From Aureispira sp. CCB-E (GTDB lineage Bacteria; Bacteroidota; Bacteroidia; Chitinophagales; Saprospiraceae): a DNA stretch of 64,000 bases. The stretch is from NCBI RefSeq assembly GCF_031326345.1, contig NZ_CP133671.1, positions 1,488,001 through 1,552,000 of the forward strand, written 5' to 3'. The position numbers and the translations under genes are program-made. A model generated the notes under the pieces. The model did not search any database, had not been told where the DNA came from, and worked only from the letters and a program-made list of their open reading frames with translations. Positions 28,755 to 39,947 of the stretch are shown here, piece by piece (within the stretch, counting starts at the first letter, position 1; the number at the start of each line of letters is the position of its first letter).

Positions 28755-29398
28755 AAATCTATTTCGTGTGAGCTAATTCACTCATTTGGGGACTTCTATC
28801 AATGTCTAAATGTATAGATTCATTTTCAAGAAAAAAAGATATTGAGAAATAAATGTTAAAAAAGGATGTTTTTATGACAGAGAGCTGGCATTTGATTGAG
28901 CATAAGTTTTTTAGTGGCAAAGTGAGTAGAAAGTATTTGGAAGAATGGCTGTTTGTAAATAAAAATGTATTTTGAACCACTTTAATAATTTCTTTATATA
29001 CTACTTTATAAAAATCTGTCAATTTTAATTGATTACTGGTAACAATGGCGAGTTTTTATACATTTAATGGAGTGGGAGTAATTATGGCAAAAAAATAAAT
29101 CACAATGGCAAGAATGTGCCCTTGTATTTGTCATAAAAAAATGTATATTGCAACTCGATTACAATATGTAGAACATTAAAATAGTAATATCTTTGTAAGA
29201 TATACAATGCCTTCCCTCGAACATTCTAACTATATTAAAATCTTCTATGGTTAAATCGTAATATTCCCAATATTCCTTTTAATGTAAAACTCTTCCAAAT
29301 TGCAATCCAAATTTATCTATTGCAAAAAAATTAAGGCATGAAAATGTCAAACCGCACATAATTTAAATTTAATAATATTAATTATTTTATAAAATTGA
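28755..29398. other. 644-bp gene-free spacer between divergent transcription units
   Basis: No supportable gene. A reverse-strand 87-codon ORF is rich in Phe, Leu and Ser without family features. The spacer should hold the promoters of the DUF2064 gene and the giant adhesin. I see only very AT-rich sequence with short oligo-T and oligo-A runs. Confidence 0.4.
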
Positions 29399-32300
29399 AT
29401 GCACGTAATTATGAAGAGAAAAATACACGCTTATCAGATAACCTTTATCCGATTATTACTAGTGGTATTGATTTCGTCCCATCTTCCTTTTAAAGCGGAC
29501 AGTCAAACGACAATTTCAGGTGTAGTAAATAGCTATACCAATGTAACAAGTGTCAACGTAGCACCTTGTGAAAGCTCTATCACAGTAGGAGATGCTTCGT
29601 TATTTTCACCAGGAGACAAAGCACTTATTATTCAAATGAAAGGAGCAGATGTAGATTTAACCAATACGGCTGCATTTGGCTCTATTACCAATTACAACAG
29701 TGCGGGGTTGTACGAGTTTTTTACAATTATTGATGTGAATGTAGGTGCCAATACAATTGTAACAGGTAGTTTTAACAATACTTACGATCCTGCAGGGTTG
29801 GTTCAGTTAGTTAGAGTACCTAGTTATGATAATGTCACCATCAATGGAAACTTAACTGGTCAAGCATGGAATGGTACTACTGGAGGAGTGATTGCAGTAT
29901 ATGCGACCAATACGGTTGATTTGGCAGCAGATATTGATGCTTCTCAACTTGGTTTTAGAGGGATCACAACACCTAGTTCAGCATCCAACTGTTTGGCAAC
30001 AGACTATTCTTTTAACAATACTAGCCCTGATGGGGCAGACAAAGGAGAAGGAATTGCTATTACAAATGCCAATTTTGCAAGAGGTCGAGGGGCATGGGCT
30101 AATGCTGGAGGAGGTGCCAATATCCACAATGCCGGTGGCGGTGGTGGTGGAAATGGCGGTGCTGGTGGTCGTGGTGGAGAGCAGTGGCAAGGCTGTGGAA
30201 ATACTTTAGCTGCTGGACCTAACCAATTTGCAACAGGAGGTGTTGGTGGACACGCCATGCCTATAGGACCTTCTTTTAACCGTTTGTTTTTAGGTGGAAC
30301 AGGAGGATCAGGAGATTCTAATAATGGTTTCGCTTCTAATAATACAGAAGGAGGAGGAATTGTAATTATTCGTGCTAGTCATTTAAATGGTAACGGTTTT
30401 ACGATTAGAGCAATCGGAGGAACGGTTCCTGTTAGTGCCAATGGGGCAATTGACGGTGGTTCTGGTGGTGGCGCTGGAGGAAGTGTTTGTTTGGATTTGC
30501 AAACAATTGGAGCATCTGCTTTAACAGTAGATGTTCATGGTGGAGATGGTCAAGATATTGATTATCGTGGAGATGATGCACACGGTCCTGGTGGCGGTGG
30601 CGGTGGTGGTATTTTGTGGCATAACTTACCAACCTTGCCTGCCAATGTAGTGGTGGTTAATAATGGAGGAAGAGAAGGTCGTATGTTACAAGCTCCTAAC
30701 GCTGGTACGCCTAATGGTGCTCTTGCTGGAGCATCAGGAAGAGTAATTACTAGTTTGGTTTTACAAGAAATAGATGATAGAGACAACGATGGTTTAAGTG
30801 CCAGTTGTGATATTGATGATGATAACGATGGTATTCCAGATGTTGTAGAAATTTGTGGTTTGGGAGCAACTGATTTTACTTGTGTAGGTGGAACAGATCC
30901 TGGATTAGATGATGACGGCGATGGTATTATTAATTACAGAGATCCTGATTATTGTGTTTTGAATGCTAATGGTGTGTGTGCCTCAATGGACACCGATGGT
31001 GATGGCGTGCCCAACCATTTGGATTTAGATGCGGATAATGATGGTATAGCAGATATTATAGAAGCTGGCGGTGTTGATACTGATGGAGATGGAGTTATTG
31101 ATAATGTTGTTGATCAAAGAATTCCAGGAGGATATTCAGAAAATAGTTGTAGTGCTACCCCTCTAACGATCACAAGTCCAACGACCTTAACGTTAACTGG
31201 AGATGGTAGTCAAGATATTGCTTTGCCATTTGCTTTTGAATATTTTGGAGTTCCGTTTGCGGGTAATTTACGTGTTAATATGAATGCTTGGGTTAGTTTT
31301 GATGCAATTGCACCCGCTTCTCCTTGGGTTCCTCAAACATTTCCAGATGCTACATACACCAATACTATTGCAATGAACTGGTCAGACCCTGAACCTCAGA
31401 ACGGAGGAACAGTACGTCATGGAACCAATGGTACTGCTCCAAACAGAGTGTTTATTTTAGAGTATGTTAATAATCCATTTTTCTCAGGAACAGGAACTAT
31501 TACAACGCAGCTTCAGTTACACGAAGGAACAAATGAAATAAGAATCGTAACAACTAACTTTAATCCTTCTACAGGTAGCTTCTCAATGGGATTAAACCAA
31601 AATGGTACAACAGCTTATACCATTACAGGAAGAAATAATGCGGTTTATAATATTACAACACCAGAATGTCGAGGGTTTACCTACACAGCAGGAGTTATTC
31701 CAAATGGATTAGCGGATATTTATGACGCAAATCCGCTGCCAGTTTTCGATACAGATGGTGATGGCATTCCTAACTTCTTAGATTTAGATGCGGATAATGA
31801 TGGCATTCCAGATATCGTAGAGGCAGGTGGAACAGATGCGAATGGCGATGGACGTGCCGATAATTACACAGACGAAGATAACGATGGTTTTAACGATGTA
31901 GTAGATGGTGATGTAGGGAATAATGGTACAGCAGAAAATACATCTAATGCACTGGTACTAACAGGTGCCGATGGTAATAATGACGGTCTTCCTGATAGTT
32001 ATCCAGCGAATGATACAGATGGTGATGGCATTTTAGATTATCTAGACTTAGATGCAGATAACGATGGCATTCCAGATGTAGTGGAAGCAGGAGGAACGGA
32101 TGTAAATGGCGATGGACGTGCGGATAATTATGCTGATGCGGATGGAGATGGTTTTAACGATGTAGTAGATGGTGACCCAACGAATGCATTGGCAGCAGGA
32201 ATAGATACGAATGGAGCGAATACATCAGATGCACTGATAGTAACAGGTGCAGATACCAATGGTGACGGTGCTCCGAATAGCTATCCAGAAGGTGATACGG

Positions 32301-35300
32301 ATGGAGATGGTGTTTTAGATTATCTAGACTTAGACGCAGATAACGATGGCATTCCAGATGTAGTGGAAGTAGGTGGAACGGATGTAAATGGCGATGGACG
32401 TGCGGATAATTATGCTGATGCGGATGGCGATGGTTTTAACGATGTAGTAGATGGCGATCCAACAAATGCTTTAGCGGCAGGAACAGATACGAATGGAGCG
32501 AATACATCGGATGCCTTACAATTGACAGGAACAGATACGAATGGCGATGGTGCGCCGAATAGCTATCCAGAAGGAGACATAGACGGTGATGGAGTGTTAG
32601 ATCAATTAGATTTAGACGCAGATAACGATGGCATTCCAGATGTAGTGGAAGCAGGAGGAACGGATGCAAATGGAGATGGACGTGCGGATAATTATGCTGA
32701 TGGGGATGGAGATGGTTTTAACGATGTGGTAGATGGTGACCCAACGAATGCATTGGCAGCAGGAACAGATACGAATGGGGCGAATACATCGGATGCCTTG
32801 CAATTGACAGCAACAGATACGAATGGCGATGGTGCGCCGAATAGCTATCCAGAAGGCGATACAGATGGCGATGGTGTTTTAGATCAATTAGATTTAGATG
32901 CAGATAACGATGGCATTCCAGATGTAGTAGAAGCAGGAGGAACGGATGTAAATGGCGATGGACGTGCGGATAATTATGCTGATGCGGATGGCGATGGTTT
33001 TAACGATGTGGTAGATGGCGACCCAACAAATGCTTTAGCAGTAGGAACAGATACGAATGGAGCGAATACATCGGATGCCTTGCAATTGACGGGAACAGAC
33101 ACGAATGGCGATGGTGCGCCGAATAGTTATCCAGAAGGGGATGCGGATAGAGATGGTGTTCTAGATTACTTAGACTTAGATGCAGATAACGATGGCATTC
33201 CAGATGTAGTGGAAGCAGGAGGAACGGATGTAAATGGCGATGGACGTGCGGATAATTATGCTGATGCGGATGGAGATGGTTTTAACGATGTAGTAGATGG
33301 TGACCCAACCAATGCGTTGGCAGCAGGAACAGATACGAATGGGGCGAATACATCGGATGCCTTGCAGTTGACAGGTGAAGATACCAATGGTGATGGTGCG
33401 CCAAATAGCTATCCAGAAGGTGATACGGATGGAGATGGTGTTTTGGATCAATTAGATTTAGATGCAGATAACGACGGGATTCCAGATGTAGTGGAAGTAG
33501 GTGGAACGGATGCAAATGGTGATGGACGTGCAGATAATTATGCTGATGCGGATGGAGATGGTTTTAACGATGTAGTAGATGGCGATCCAACAAATGCTTT
33601 AGCGGCAGGAACGGATACGAATGGAGCGAATACATCAGATGCCTTGTTATTAACAGGGGCAGATACCAATGGTGATGGGAAACCAAACAGTATGCCTAAC
33701 GGTGATTTGGATGGTGATAATGTATACAATCATTTGGATTTGGATGCCGACAACGATGGTATTTTGGATATCGAAGAAGCAGGTGGAATGGATGCGAATA
33801 GAGATGGTCAAGAAGATGCTTATGTGGATGCGGATGGAGATGGCTTTAATGATGTAGTAGATGGTGATCCAACGAATGCATTGGCAGCAGGAACAGATAC
33901 AAACGGAGCGAATAGTGCCAATGCGACTACTCGAACAGGAGCTGATACGGATGGCGACGGTGCACCGAATAGCTATCCAAATGACAACCAAGATGGTGAT
34001 AACAATTATAACTTCTTGGATATAGATGCAGACAACGATGGTATTGTTGATAATACAGAAGGACAAGCAACTAGTGCTTACATCGCACCCGATAATAACG
34101 ATGCGGATGGAGATGGAATAGACGATGCTTATGATAATGACGATGCTAATTTTGGTGGATCGGATTCAGGTATTATACCAAATAATCAAGATGGCGCAGC
34201 AGATAATCCAGATTATCTAGATTTGGATACCGACAACGATGGTATCGCGGATGCTATTGAAGGGCATGATACAAATGGTGATGATGTTGTAAATGGTACC
34301 GATAGTCCAAATGCCAATACAGGCTTATCAGGTGGTACAACTGACGCGGATGGTGATGGTTTGTTGGATGGTTATGATAACAATACAGCAAGTACCAATG
34401 CAACTAATACAGGATTGAATCCGAATGCTCATCCAGATGCTAAAAATGAGATTACAGTTGAGCGTGATTGGAGAGAGGGCAATACAACTTATGTTGTTAA
34501 CGATGTTAATTCGACACCATTAAATGTAACGGTTACAGGTAATGTCTTGACGAATGATTATGATCAAGAAGGAAATGTGCAAGGAGTGACTGGAAACATT
34601 GAAATCGATACAGATGGAGATGGCATCCCTGAAACAGGTGCTGGTTTAGGAACAGGAGTAACGGTTGGTGGTGTGAATGAAGATGGTACTCCAACTGCAA
34701 ACGCAGGAACCTTGACTCAAAATGCCGATGGTACGTATACTTTTGTCCCAACAACAGGCTTTGTTGGAGAAGTAACTTACCATTATCAAGCATGTGATAA
34801 TGCTACTCCTCAAATTTGTGGTGAAGCAGCTGTAACCATCGATGTAGAACCTGCTCCAACGACAGATAATGGAGAATTGGCTTTAGCACCAGATGTCAAT
34901 ACAACATACGATGATGTAGTGGTAAATGGTCAAGTGTTAGCAAATGACAATGACCCAGATGGTGATAATATTTTGGTAACAGGAAACATTCAAACAGATA
35001 CAGATGGTGATGGAACCGTAGATGCAACAGTAGCTCTAAGTACGCCAACAACAATTGGTGGCGTTGATCAAAAAGGGAACCCAGTTGTAAATGCAGGAAC
35101 CTTGACTCAAAATGCCAACGGTACCTATACTTTTGATCCTGTTGCTGGATTCATAGGTGTGGTAGAATATATTTACACGGCTTGTGATGATGGGACACCA
35201 ATTACTTGCGAACAAACAACGGTAACCATTAATGTTTTGCCAAGGGTGTATAATAGTACCAATGCAATAGATGACGAAGAGTTTGTAGACAAAGGAGCAA

Positions 35301-36610
35301 CTTTAAATGATAATGTTTTGGCAAACGATACGGATGTAGAGGGAGATAATCAAGTCGGTGGAGTGTCATTAGTGACAGGTCCGACCAATGGTAGTTTGAC
35401 CTTGAATCCAGATGGAACATACACTTACACGCCAACTGATCCTAATTTTGTTGGTAACGATGAATTTGTATACAGTGTATGTGACAATGGAAGCCCTCAA
35501 GTATGTGACACAGCAACTGTTTATATTACAATTTTGGATGTGAACAAGGATTATAGCGAAACTGGAGTTTATGGTGTGGCATGGCATAGAGCTATAAGAG
35601 ATGGTAACGGAGATAACGTATTAGACGGTGGTACCGATGTTTGGTTGGGATCAAATACAGATTTTGAAACAGGAAGCTTAGTATTAGATAACTTTGATGA
35701 TGGGATAACAATTGGTGCAGGTCCTGGAGAATTTCCTACTGCTGTGGTCGCTAATCAAGTATTTAACTTGGATATAACTGTTAATTCTACGGTTGCAGAT
35801 AATGTATTCTATGGTCTATGGATTGATTGGGATAACAATGGAGCGTATGACGATTTTTATACAGGAAACGTAGCAACAGCGAGCCCAACAACAACAACGA
35901 TTGCAGTAACGGTACCTGGAACATACAATGGGACCGAAACCGTGAATATTCGATTGAGAGCGGACGATGATGCATTTGCAGTAGGAGATTTTGCTGGAGG
36001 AAGAACGAATGGAGAGGTAGAGGATTATCAAGCATTGGTTGTCGATTTGCCAGTAGAGTTGTTATACTTCGATGCAAAATTGAAAGACAAAAACATTGGT
36101 GTCTTAAGTTGGGCAACCGAAAATGAATTGAATAATGCTGGTTATGAAGTAGAACATGCATTACCAACGACAGGAACACCTGTATTTGAGCAAATAGGTT
36201 ATGTAGATGGTGCAGGAACTACTTCAATGCAACAGTTTTATACTTACGAAGTACCTCGCTTAGTTTCAGGAGTACACTACTTCCGCTTGAAGCAAGTAGA
36301 CTTTGATGGCACATCGACTTATACTCAAATTCGAGCTTTAAGAGTAGAGGAAACTTTAGTTCAGAAGTTATTCCCAACGCTATTGCACCAAGGAAGCAAT
36401 ACTGTTTATATCCAAGTAGAGAAAGACGATAATTACAAGATAGAAGTACTGACAACTTTAGGACAAGTTGTAGAATCTTATACCAAAGAAATACAATCTA
36501 GCAATTATCACGAATTGAGATTGGCTACGGATCGTTATCCATCAGGAGTCTATTTAATACGAGTAAGTAATGGTACCAATGCATTTACTGAAAAAATAAG
36601 AATAGAATAG
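29399..36610 (+). CDS. Giant T9SS-secreted adhesin with calcium-type TSP3 repeats
   Basis: The 2403-residue protein starts with a signal peptide (the second Met, MKRKIHAYQ, may be the true start). In order it has a glycine-rich region (about 230-390), a first acidic DxDGDG block, an insert (about 580-780), then about eight 94-residue repeats dominated by DGDG, ADNDG and NGDGRADNY motifs of thrombospondin-type-3 calcium loops. Tandem Ig/cadherin-like domains ([16 protein letters not shown]) follow, then a GEVED domain ([17 protein letters not shown]) and a type A T9SS sorting domain. Calcium should stiffen the repeat shaft. It is probably displayed on the surface as an adhesin or matrix component. 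Confidence 0.88.
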   Translation: MHVIMKRKIHAYQITFIRLLLVVLISSHLPFKADSQTTISGVVNSYTNVTSVNVAPCESSITVGDASLFSPGDKALIIQMKGADVDLTNTAAFGSITNYNSAGLYEFFTIIDVNVGANTIVTGSFNNTYDPAGLVQLVRVPSYDNVTINGNLTGQAWNGTTGGVIAVYATNTVDLAADIDASQLGFRGITTPSSASNCLATDYSFNNTSPDGADKGEGIAITNANFARGRGAWANAGGGANIHNAGGGGGGNGGAGGRGGEQWQGCGNTLAAGPNQFATGGVGGHAMPIGPSFNRLFLGGTGGSGDSNNGFASNNTEGGGIVIIRASHLNGNGFTIRAIGGTVPVSANGAIDGGSGGGAGGSVCLDLQTIGASALTVDVHGGDGQDIDYRGDDAHGPGGGGGGGILWHNLPTLPANVVVVNNGGREGRMLQAPNAGTPNGALAGASGRVITSLVLQEIDDRDNDGLSASCDIDDDNDGIPDVVEICGLGATDFTCVGGTDPGLDDDGDGIINYRDPDYCVLNANGVCASMDTDGDGVPNHLDLDADNDGIADIIEAGGVDTDGDGVIDNVVDQRIPGGYSENSCSATPLTITSPTTLTLTGDGSQDIALPFAFEYFGVPFAGNLRVNMNAWVSFDAIAPASPWVPQTFPDATYTNTIAMNWSDPEPQNGGTVRHGTNGTAPNRVFILEYVNNPFFSGTGTITTQLQLHEGTNEIRIVTTNFNPSTGSFSMGLNQNGTTAYTITGRNNAVYNITTPECRGFTYTAGVIPNGLADIYDANPLPVFDTDGDGIPNFLDLDADNDGIPDIVEAGGTDANGDGRADNYTDEDNDGFNDVVDGDVGNNGTAENTSNALVLTGADGNNDGLPDSYPANDTDGDGILDYLDLDADNDGIPDVVEAGGTDVNGDGRADNYADADGDGFNDVVDGDPTNALAAGIDTNGANTSDALIVTGADTNGDGAPNSYPEGDTDGDGVLDYLDLDADNDGIPDVVEVGGTDVNGDGRADNYADADGDGFNDVVDGDPTNALAAGTDTNGANTSDALQLTGTDTNGDGAPNSYPEGDIDGDGVLDQLDLDADNDGIPDVVEAGGTDANGDGRADNYADGDGDGFNDVVDGDPTNALAAGTDTNGANTSDALQLTATDTNGDGAPNSYPEGDTDGDGVLDQLDLDADNDGIPDVVEAGGTDVNGDGRADNYADADGDGFNDVVDGDPTNALAVGTDTNGANTSDALQLTGTDTNGDGAPNSYPEGDADRDGVLDYLDLDADNDGIPDVVEAGGTDVNGDGRADNYADADGDGFNDVVDGDPTNALAAGTDTNGANTSDALQLTGEDTNGDGAPNSYPEGDTDGDGVLDQLDLDADNDGIPDVVEVGGTDANGDGRADNYADADGDGFNDVVDGDPTNALAAGTDTNGANTSDALLLTGADTNGDGKPNSMPNGDLDGDNVYNHLDLDADNDGILDIEEAGGMDANRDGQEDAYVDADGDGFNDVVDGDPTNALAAGTDTNGANSANATTRTGADTDGDGAPNSYPNDNQDGDNNYNFLDIDADNDGIVDNTEGQATSAYIAPDNNDADGDGIDDAYDNDDANFGGSDSGIIPNNQDGAADNPDYLDLDTDNDGIADAIEGHDTNGDDVVNGTDSPNANTGLSGGTTDADGDGLLDGYDNNTASTNATNTGLNPNAHPDAKNEITVERDWREGNTTYVVNDVNSTPLNVTVTGNVLTNDYDQEGNVQGVTGNIEIDTDGDGIPETGAGLGTGVTVGGVNEDGTPTANAGTLTQNADGTYTFVPTTGFVGEVTYHYQACDNATPQICGEAAVTIDVEPAPTTDNGELALAPDVNTTYDDVVVNGQVLANDNDPDGDNILVTGNIQTDTDGDGTVDATVALSTPTTIGGVDQKGNPVVNAGTLTQNANGTYTFDPVAGFIGVVEYIYTACDDGTPITCEQTTVTINVLPRVYNSTNAIDDEEFVDKGATLNDNVLANDTDVEGDNQVGGVSLVTGPTNGSLTLNPDGTYTYTPTDPNFVGNDEFVYSVCDNGSPQVCDTATVYITILDVNKDYSETGVYGVAWHRAIRDGNGDNVLDGGTDVWLGSNTDFETGSLVLDNFDDGITIGAGPGEFPTAVVANQVFNLDITVNSTVADNVFYGLWIDWDNNGAYDDFYTGNVATASPTTTTIAVTVPGTYNGTETVNIRLRADDDAFAVGDFAGGRTNGEVEDYQALVVDLPVELLYFDAKLKDKNIGVLSWATENELNNAGYEVEHALPTTGTPVFEQIGYVDGAGTTSMQQFYTYEVPRLVSGVHYFRLKQVDFDGTSTYTQIRALRVEETLVQKLFPTLLHQGSNTVYIQVEKDDNYKIEVLTTLGQVVESYTKEIQSSNYHELRLATDRYPSGVYLIRVSNGTNAFTEKIRIE
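31750..34030 (+). repeat. Tandem 282-bp (94-codon) coding repeats
   Basis: About eight direct units of 282 bp (94 codons), nearly identical in the central copies and diverging at both ends. One unit starts near 32306 and the next near 32588. The protein unit contains [49 protein letters not shown] and [11 protein letters not shown]. High DNA identity implies recent expansion or active homogenisation. Confidence 0.85.
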
Positions 36611-36637
36611 TCTTAAGTGACTTAGAAGCATAAAAAA

Positions 36638-36670
36638 GGCTCTAACTAAATTTTAGTTAGGGCTTTTTTT
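36638..36670 (+). terminator. Intrinsic terminator after the giant adhesin gene
   Basis: A 13-bp stem GGCTCTAACTAAA/TTTAGTTAGGGCT with one G-U type mismatch ends in a run of seven T residues. Confidence 0.8.
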
Positions 36671-36706
36671 ATTAGAATTCTCCTTACATTTTATGGTTTA
36701 AAAAGA

Positions 36707-37816
36707 TTAGAATGTTCTTTTTATCCAAATGATAACATCATCTTTATTATTAATTGCTTGAAAGCAACGAATCCCTAATGTTTCAATCCAAGCGATATCT
36801 TCTATAAAGAATTGGATTGATTTGTCTTTTTTCCAAGAACTAGTTATAGTGTTAATATCAATAACAAAAGGGGAGGATATTTTTTCATTTTCGATAGTAT
36901 ACAAAAGAAGTTTGTTTCCTGAGGTTTGAGTCTTTTCGATAAGACAAAACTTCTCTTGATTTTTAGAAAAAACAGGTCGACTTTGCAGTTTTGTAATTGT
37001 TCCATCTTTTAAGGATATCAAAAGATATTCTTCATCTTCCCAATATTCTTTTAAAAAAAGAACATAATTCACTTTTGGATAGTATTGAATGAACTTACAG
37101 TGACTAGTGCCTTCTTCGACTTCGTTATGATTTACGGATGCTAAGATTAATTTTTTCTGATTTTTTAGCTCAATTTCAATTGAATTTGATTGTTCATTTA
37201 TTTTTATGAAACCAGGTTTGATCAAAGCCCTTTGGGAGGAAGTTGGTTGCATATACGTATTGGATGTCTCCTCAACATAGATATCCTTGTTCTCAAAAAT
37301 AGTATTCGTTTGGATTGCTCTAAAGGTATGTGTATTATTATAAGCATAAATCCGAAAAGACTTATCTGCCCAAATACCCGTAGAATCACTCATAGGAATC
37401 CAAGACTCTAGCACTACATCGTGATAATGAAGGGTATTAGTATGTTCTTTTTTTATGTAATATTCTCTTCCATACTCTGAAAGGACAGGTATATAATTAT
37501 TATCATCACAGTTGATAAAGAAAGTATACAACTGTTCATTGCTGGTTCCTGTTGCGCTGGGTGTATAAGCTACAATATCCGTTTTATCGTCTTTATTTAA
37601 ATGAATAAAAGAGATAAATCGATATTCGGTTTTGTCAATCACAAAATCGACTAATTCTTGTGGTTTATTCCTAAATAAATTAGCATTTATTTTTACGATC
37701 TTATTTGACTTGGAACAGATTGGAAGTGAGTCTATAAACGTCACATGATTAGATTTTGGGGCTGCAAACGAATACTGAACAAGCCATATCAGTAAGCTTA
37801 TAAATAACGGTTTCAT
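36707..37816 (-). CDS. Exported protein of unknown function
   Basis: I use the ATG giving MKPLFISLLIWLVQYSFAA, a clear signal peptide, over an upstream TTG. The mature protein (about 350 residues) is beta-rich with VFSKNQEKFCLIEKT and WIETLGIRCFQAINN near the end. I recognise no family. It is transcribed alone toward the giant adhesin gene and ends just past that gene's terminator, so the two genes converge. Confidence 0.6.
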   Translation of the reverse strand: MKPLFISLLIWLVQYSFAAPKSNHVTFIDSLPICSKSNKIVKINANLFRNKPQELVDFVIDKTEYRFISFIHLNKDDKTDIVAYTPSATGTSNEQLYTFFINCDDNNYIPVLSEYGREYYIKKEHTNTLHYHDVVLESWIPMSDSTGIWADKSFRIYAYNNTHTFRAIQTNTIFENKDIYVEETSNTYMQPTSSQRALIKPGFIKINEQSNSIEIELKNQKKLILASVNHNEVEEGTSHCKFIQYYPKVNYVLFLKEYWEDEEYLLISLKDGTITKLQSRPVFSKNQEKFCLIEKTQTSGNKLLLYTIENEKISSPFVIDINTITSSWKKDKSIQFFIEDIAWIETLGIRCFQAINNKDDVIIWIKRTF

Positions 37817-37834
37817 AATATTTATTTTTATCAA

Positions 37835-38138
37835 GTAGCCAAAGAAAATGGCAATAAAAAAAATGAAAACACCAAGTTAAAATAAATAATATGTATTTAT
37901 AATGCCTATTGATTATTTGGTTAAAATAATTGGTTATTTGGCAAGAGTTGATGAAATACTTATAGAAAATATAGGGATAAAAATAAGAAAGCGATTTTTG
38001 CCAATAGTTAGCGCAATACCGTTGTATTGGTAATTGTAAATGAAAACTTTGTACTGGCGATTTTGGCTAGGATTGCAATGTATTTTCGTATTTAGATAGA
38101 TCAATAGCAAGTAAAATATAGGTTCTTAATACTGTCTT
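37835..38138. other. Spacer upstream of the sigma factor gene
   Basis: About 300 bp of AT-rich sequence between divergent genes. No gene is supportable. The sigma-type promoter listed next lies at its right edge. Confidence 0.4.
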
Positions 38139-38168
38139 TTGCGTCTTTTTTTCATGTTTTCGTCTATA
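38139..38168 (+). promoter_or_regulatory. Putative SigZ-type promoter 1 (autoregulation)
   Basis: TTGCGTC (38139-38145) and CGTCTATA (38161-38168) are separated by exactly 15 bases. The same two elements with the same spacing recur before arsM and before the thioredoxin-fold gene. The pattern fits the -35 and -10 boxes of an ECF sigma promoter, here 49 bp before the sigma gene itself. The role is inferred from recurrence; the motif is directly visible. Confidence 0.7.
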
Positions 38169-38217
38169 ACATGGTACTCTTTTGCATTTATTTAACCTAC
38201 AAAACATGTAACAAAAT

Positions 38218-38778
38218 ATGAATACTCTTATTGCTTGGAATAAAATCAATGCCCGATTAACGAATTTTGTTTTGGGCAAAGTAAAAGACAAGGATTTAAC
38301 AAATGATATCGTTCAAGATGTCTTCTTGAAAGTTTTTACTAAAATTGATACGTTGAAGGATAATAATAAATTAGTCTCTTGGATCTATCAAATAGCAAGA
38401 AATGAAATTATTTCACACTTTAGAAAAGTAAAGCACGATGGCTGGGAGGAAATTGAAATACCAGAGACTAAAAAGGAAACGCTCACCTCAGAGCTAGCAG
38501 AATGCCTACATCCCTTAATTGATACGCTGCCTGACAAATATAAGGAAGCTTTAATTTTAGCTGATATTGAAAAAGTCCCACAAAAAGAAATTGCCAAGAG
38601 ATTAAACATATCGTATTCAGGTGCTAAGTCACGTGTACAACGAGGTCGGGAAATGCTGAAATCAACTTTATATCAATGCTGTACCATTACCACAGATGTC
38701 TATGGAGATATATTGTATTATAAACAAAATAATTGCGAGGAAGGTAAGTCGAATAATTGTAAAATAAACTGTGATTAA
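38218..38778 (+). CDS. sigZ: ECF RNA polymerase sigma factor, SigZ type, with Cys-rich tail
   Basis: The 186-residue protein has region 2 (NDIVQDVFLKVFTKIDTLKD, SWIYQIARNEIISHFRK) and region 4 (LPDKYKEALILADIEKVPQKEIAKRLNISYSGAKSRVQRGREML). Unlike most ECF sigmas it continues for about 40 residues with five cysteines (C154, C155, C173, C181, C185) around DVYGDILYYKQNN; I associate this tail with the SigZ family. No anti-sigma gene lies beside it. It likely drives arsM, the downstream Cys-rich gene and itself through the repeated promoter. Sensing by the tail is an inference. Confidence 0.85.
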   Translation: MNTLIAWNKINARLTNFVLGKVKDKDLTNDIVQDVFLKVFTKIDTLKDNNKLVSWIYQIARNEIISHFRKVKHDGWEEIEIPETKKETLTSELAECLHPLIDTLPDKYKEALILADIEKVPQKEIAKRLNISYSGAKSRVQRGREMLKSTLYQCCTITTDVYGDILYYKQNNCEEGKSNNCKINCD

Positions 38779-38782
38779 CTTT

Positions 38783-38812
38783 TTGCGTCTTTTTTTTGAT
38801 AGGGCGTCTATA
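38783..38812 (+). promoter_or_regulatory. Putative SigZ-type promoter 2 (before arsM)
   Basis: TTGCGTC (38783-38789) and CGTCTATA (38805-38812) are again 15 bases apart. It lies only 5 bases after the sigma gene stop and 39 bases before arsM, so arsM can be transcribed from its own sigma-dependent promoter. Confidence 0.72.
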
Positions 38813-38850
38813 GGGTGAACGTAATATTAATCACTTAAAAAATAAATGTC

Positions 38851-39636
38851 ATGTCAAAAGAAATTAAAGATGCAGTTAAAAAAACGTATACAGAAGTCCT
38901 AAAGGCAGGTGTTGGTTGTGGCTGTGGTCCAACTTGTAGTACCTCTGATCAGAACTGGTCACTTAGCGAAAGTTATGAATCTATTGAAGGATACACCGAA
39001 GAGGCGGACTATGCGTTGGGTTGTGGAATTCCAACTAAAGATGCTAAAATTAAAGAAGGAGATACAGTGCTTGACCTTGGTTCTGGTGCAGGGAATGATG
39101 TTTTTGTTGCTCGTAGTTTGGTAGGCGAAAAAGGGTATGTTATTGGAGTTGATATGACGGAAGCAATGATTGCCCAAGCCAATAAAAATAATGAAAAACT
39201 GGGTTATCAAAATGTAGAATTTGTTTTAGGTGAAATTGAAGATTTGCCGATTGCGGAAAATTCGATTGACGTAGCTGTTAGCAATTGCGTGTTGAATTTA
39301 GTACCTGATAAATACAAAGCGTACTCCGAGGTTTACAAGGTTTTAAAACCTAATGGGCACTTTAGTATGTCGGATATTGTGTTGAGAGGAGATTTACCCA
39401 AAGGCATACTAGAGGCTTCAGAGATGTATGCAGGTTGTATTGCTGGTGCTATGCAAAAAGAGGATTATTTAGAGGCGATTAAAAGGGCAGGCTTTAAAAA
39501 CATTAAAGTAACGAAGGAGCGAGAAATTGAATTGCCTGATGAAATAGCACTTCAATATGCTACAAAAGAAGAGTTGGAAGCATTTAAAAAAGGAACCAAT
39601 GCCATTATTAGTATTGGTGTTTATGCTGAAAAATAA
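38851..39636 (+). CDS. arsM: Arsenite methyltransferase (ArsM)
   Basis: The 261-residue cytoplasmic protein has the SAM-binding motif DLGSGAG (75-81) and the four cysteine regions of arsenic methyltransferases: C23/C25/C29 in GCGCGPTC, C58 in LGCGIPT, C146 in SNCVLNL and C196 in AGCIAGAM. These thiols bind As(III) while methyl groups pass from S-adenosylmethionine. The MSDIVL and YAGCI segments are typical. The gene follows a sigma-dependent promoter, and the neighbouring Cys-tagged genes suggest one arsenic or thiophilic-metalloid module. Confidence 0.88.
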   Translation: MSKEIKDAVKKTYTEVLKAGVGCGCGPTCSTSDQNWSLSESYESIEGYTEEADYALGCGIPTKDAKIKEGDTVLDLGSGAGNDVFVARSLVGEKGYVIGVDMTEAMIAQANKNNEKLGYQNVEFVLGEIEDLPIAENSIDVAVSNCVLNLVPDKYKAYSEVYKVLKPNGHFSMSDIVLRGDLPKGILEASEMYAGCIAGAMQKEDYLEAIKRAGFKNIKVTKEREIELPDEIALQYATKEELEAFKKGTNAIISIGVYAEK

Positions 39637-39666
39637 TAGATAATAAGGCGTGGTTTCCTACTAACT

Positions 39667-39846
39667 TAAGTAATTGGTCAGAAAAAAATATATGAGAGTG
39701 TACTTTTTTCTGAACGATTACTTACGTGTTTAAGTAATCGTTCAGAAAAATTCTATAAACCACGCAGTAGCACTGTAGGTAAAACCGCACTGTTTGGTTA
39801 TACCTTTGGTATACTGTACCAAGCTCTCGCAGTTGCTACTACGTGG
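39667..39846 (+). repeat. Competing hairpins in the arsM-lyase spacer
   Basis: CTGAACGATTACTTA (within 39704-39724) pairs exactly with TAAGTAATCGTTCAG (39731-39745), and imperfectly with the upstream copy at 39667-39687. The two folds exclude each other. A further stem CCACGCAGTAGCA/TGCTACTACGTGG (39760-39772, 39834-39846, one mismatch) encloses a TATACC/GGTATA hairpin. The spacer 39637-39947 holds no gene. Confidence 0.6.
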
Positions 39847-39947
39847 TCACTGCGTTCATCAATTAGCACTAAAAATAAGGCTATTTTTTACCTATAATTT
39901 TTTATGCCTACTTACTTATAATGTAAAATTTAAAGAAAAAGATAAAA

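Noticed and set aside
28759-29022. 87-codon reverse ORF in the spacer
   Set aside because: Composition is Phe/Leu/Ser-rich without a recognisable domain; no conservation evidence in the sequence.
31750-34030. CRISPR array
   Set aside because: The repeats are 282 bp, in frame and coding, without spacers of CRISPR size.
30004-36455. Many long reverse-strand ORFs inside the giant adhesin gene
   Set aside because: They are low-complexity mirror readings of the GGT/GAT-rich repeats, with no family features or sensible starts.
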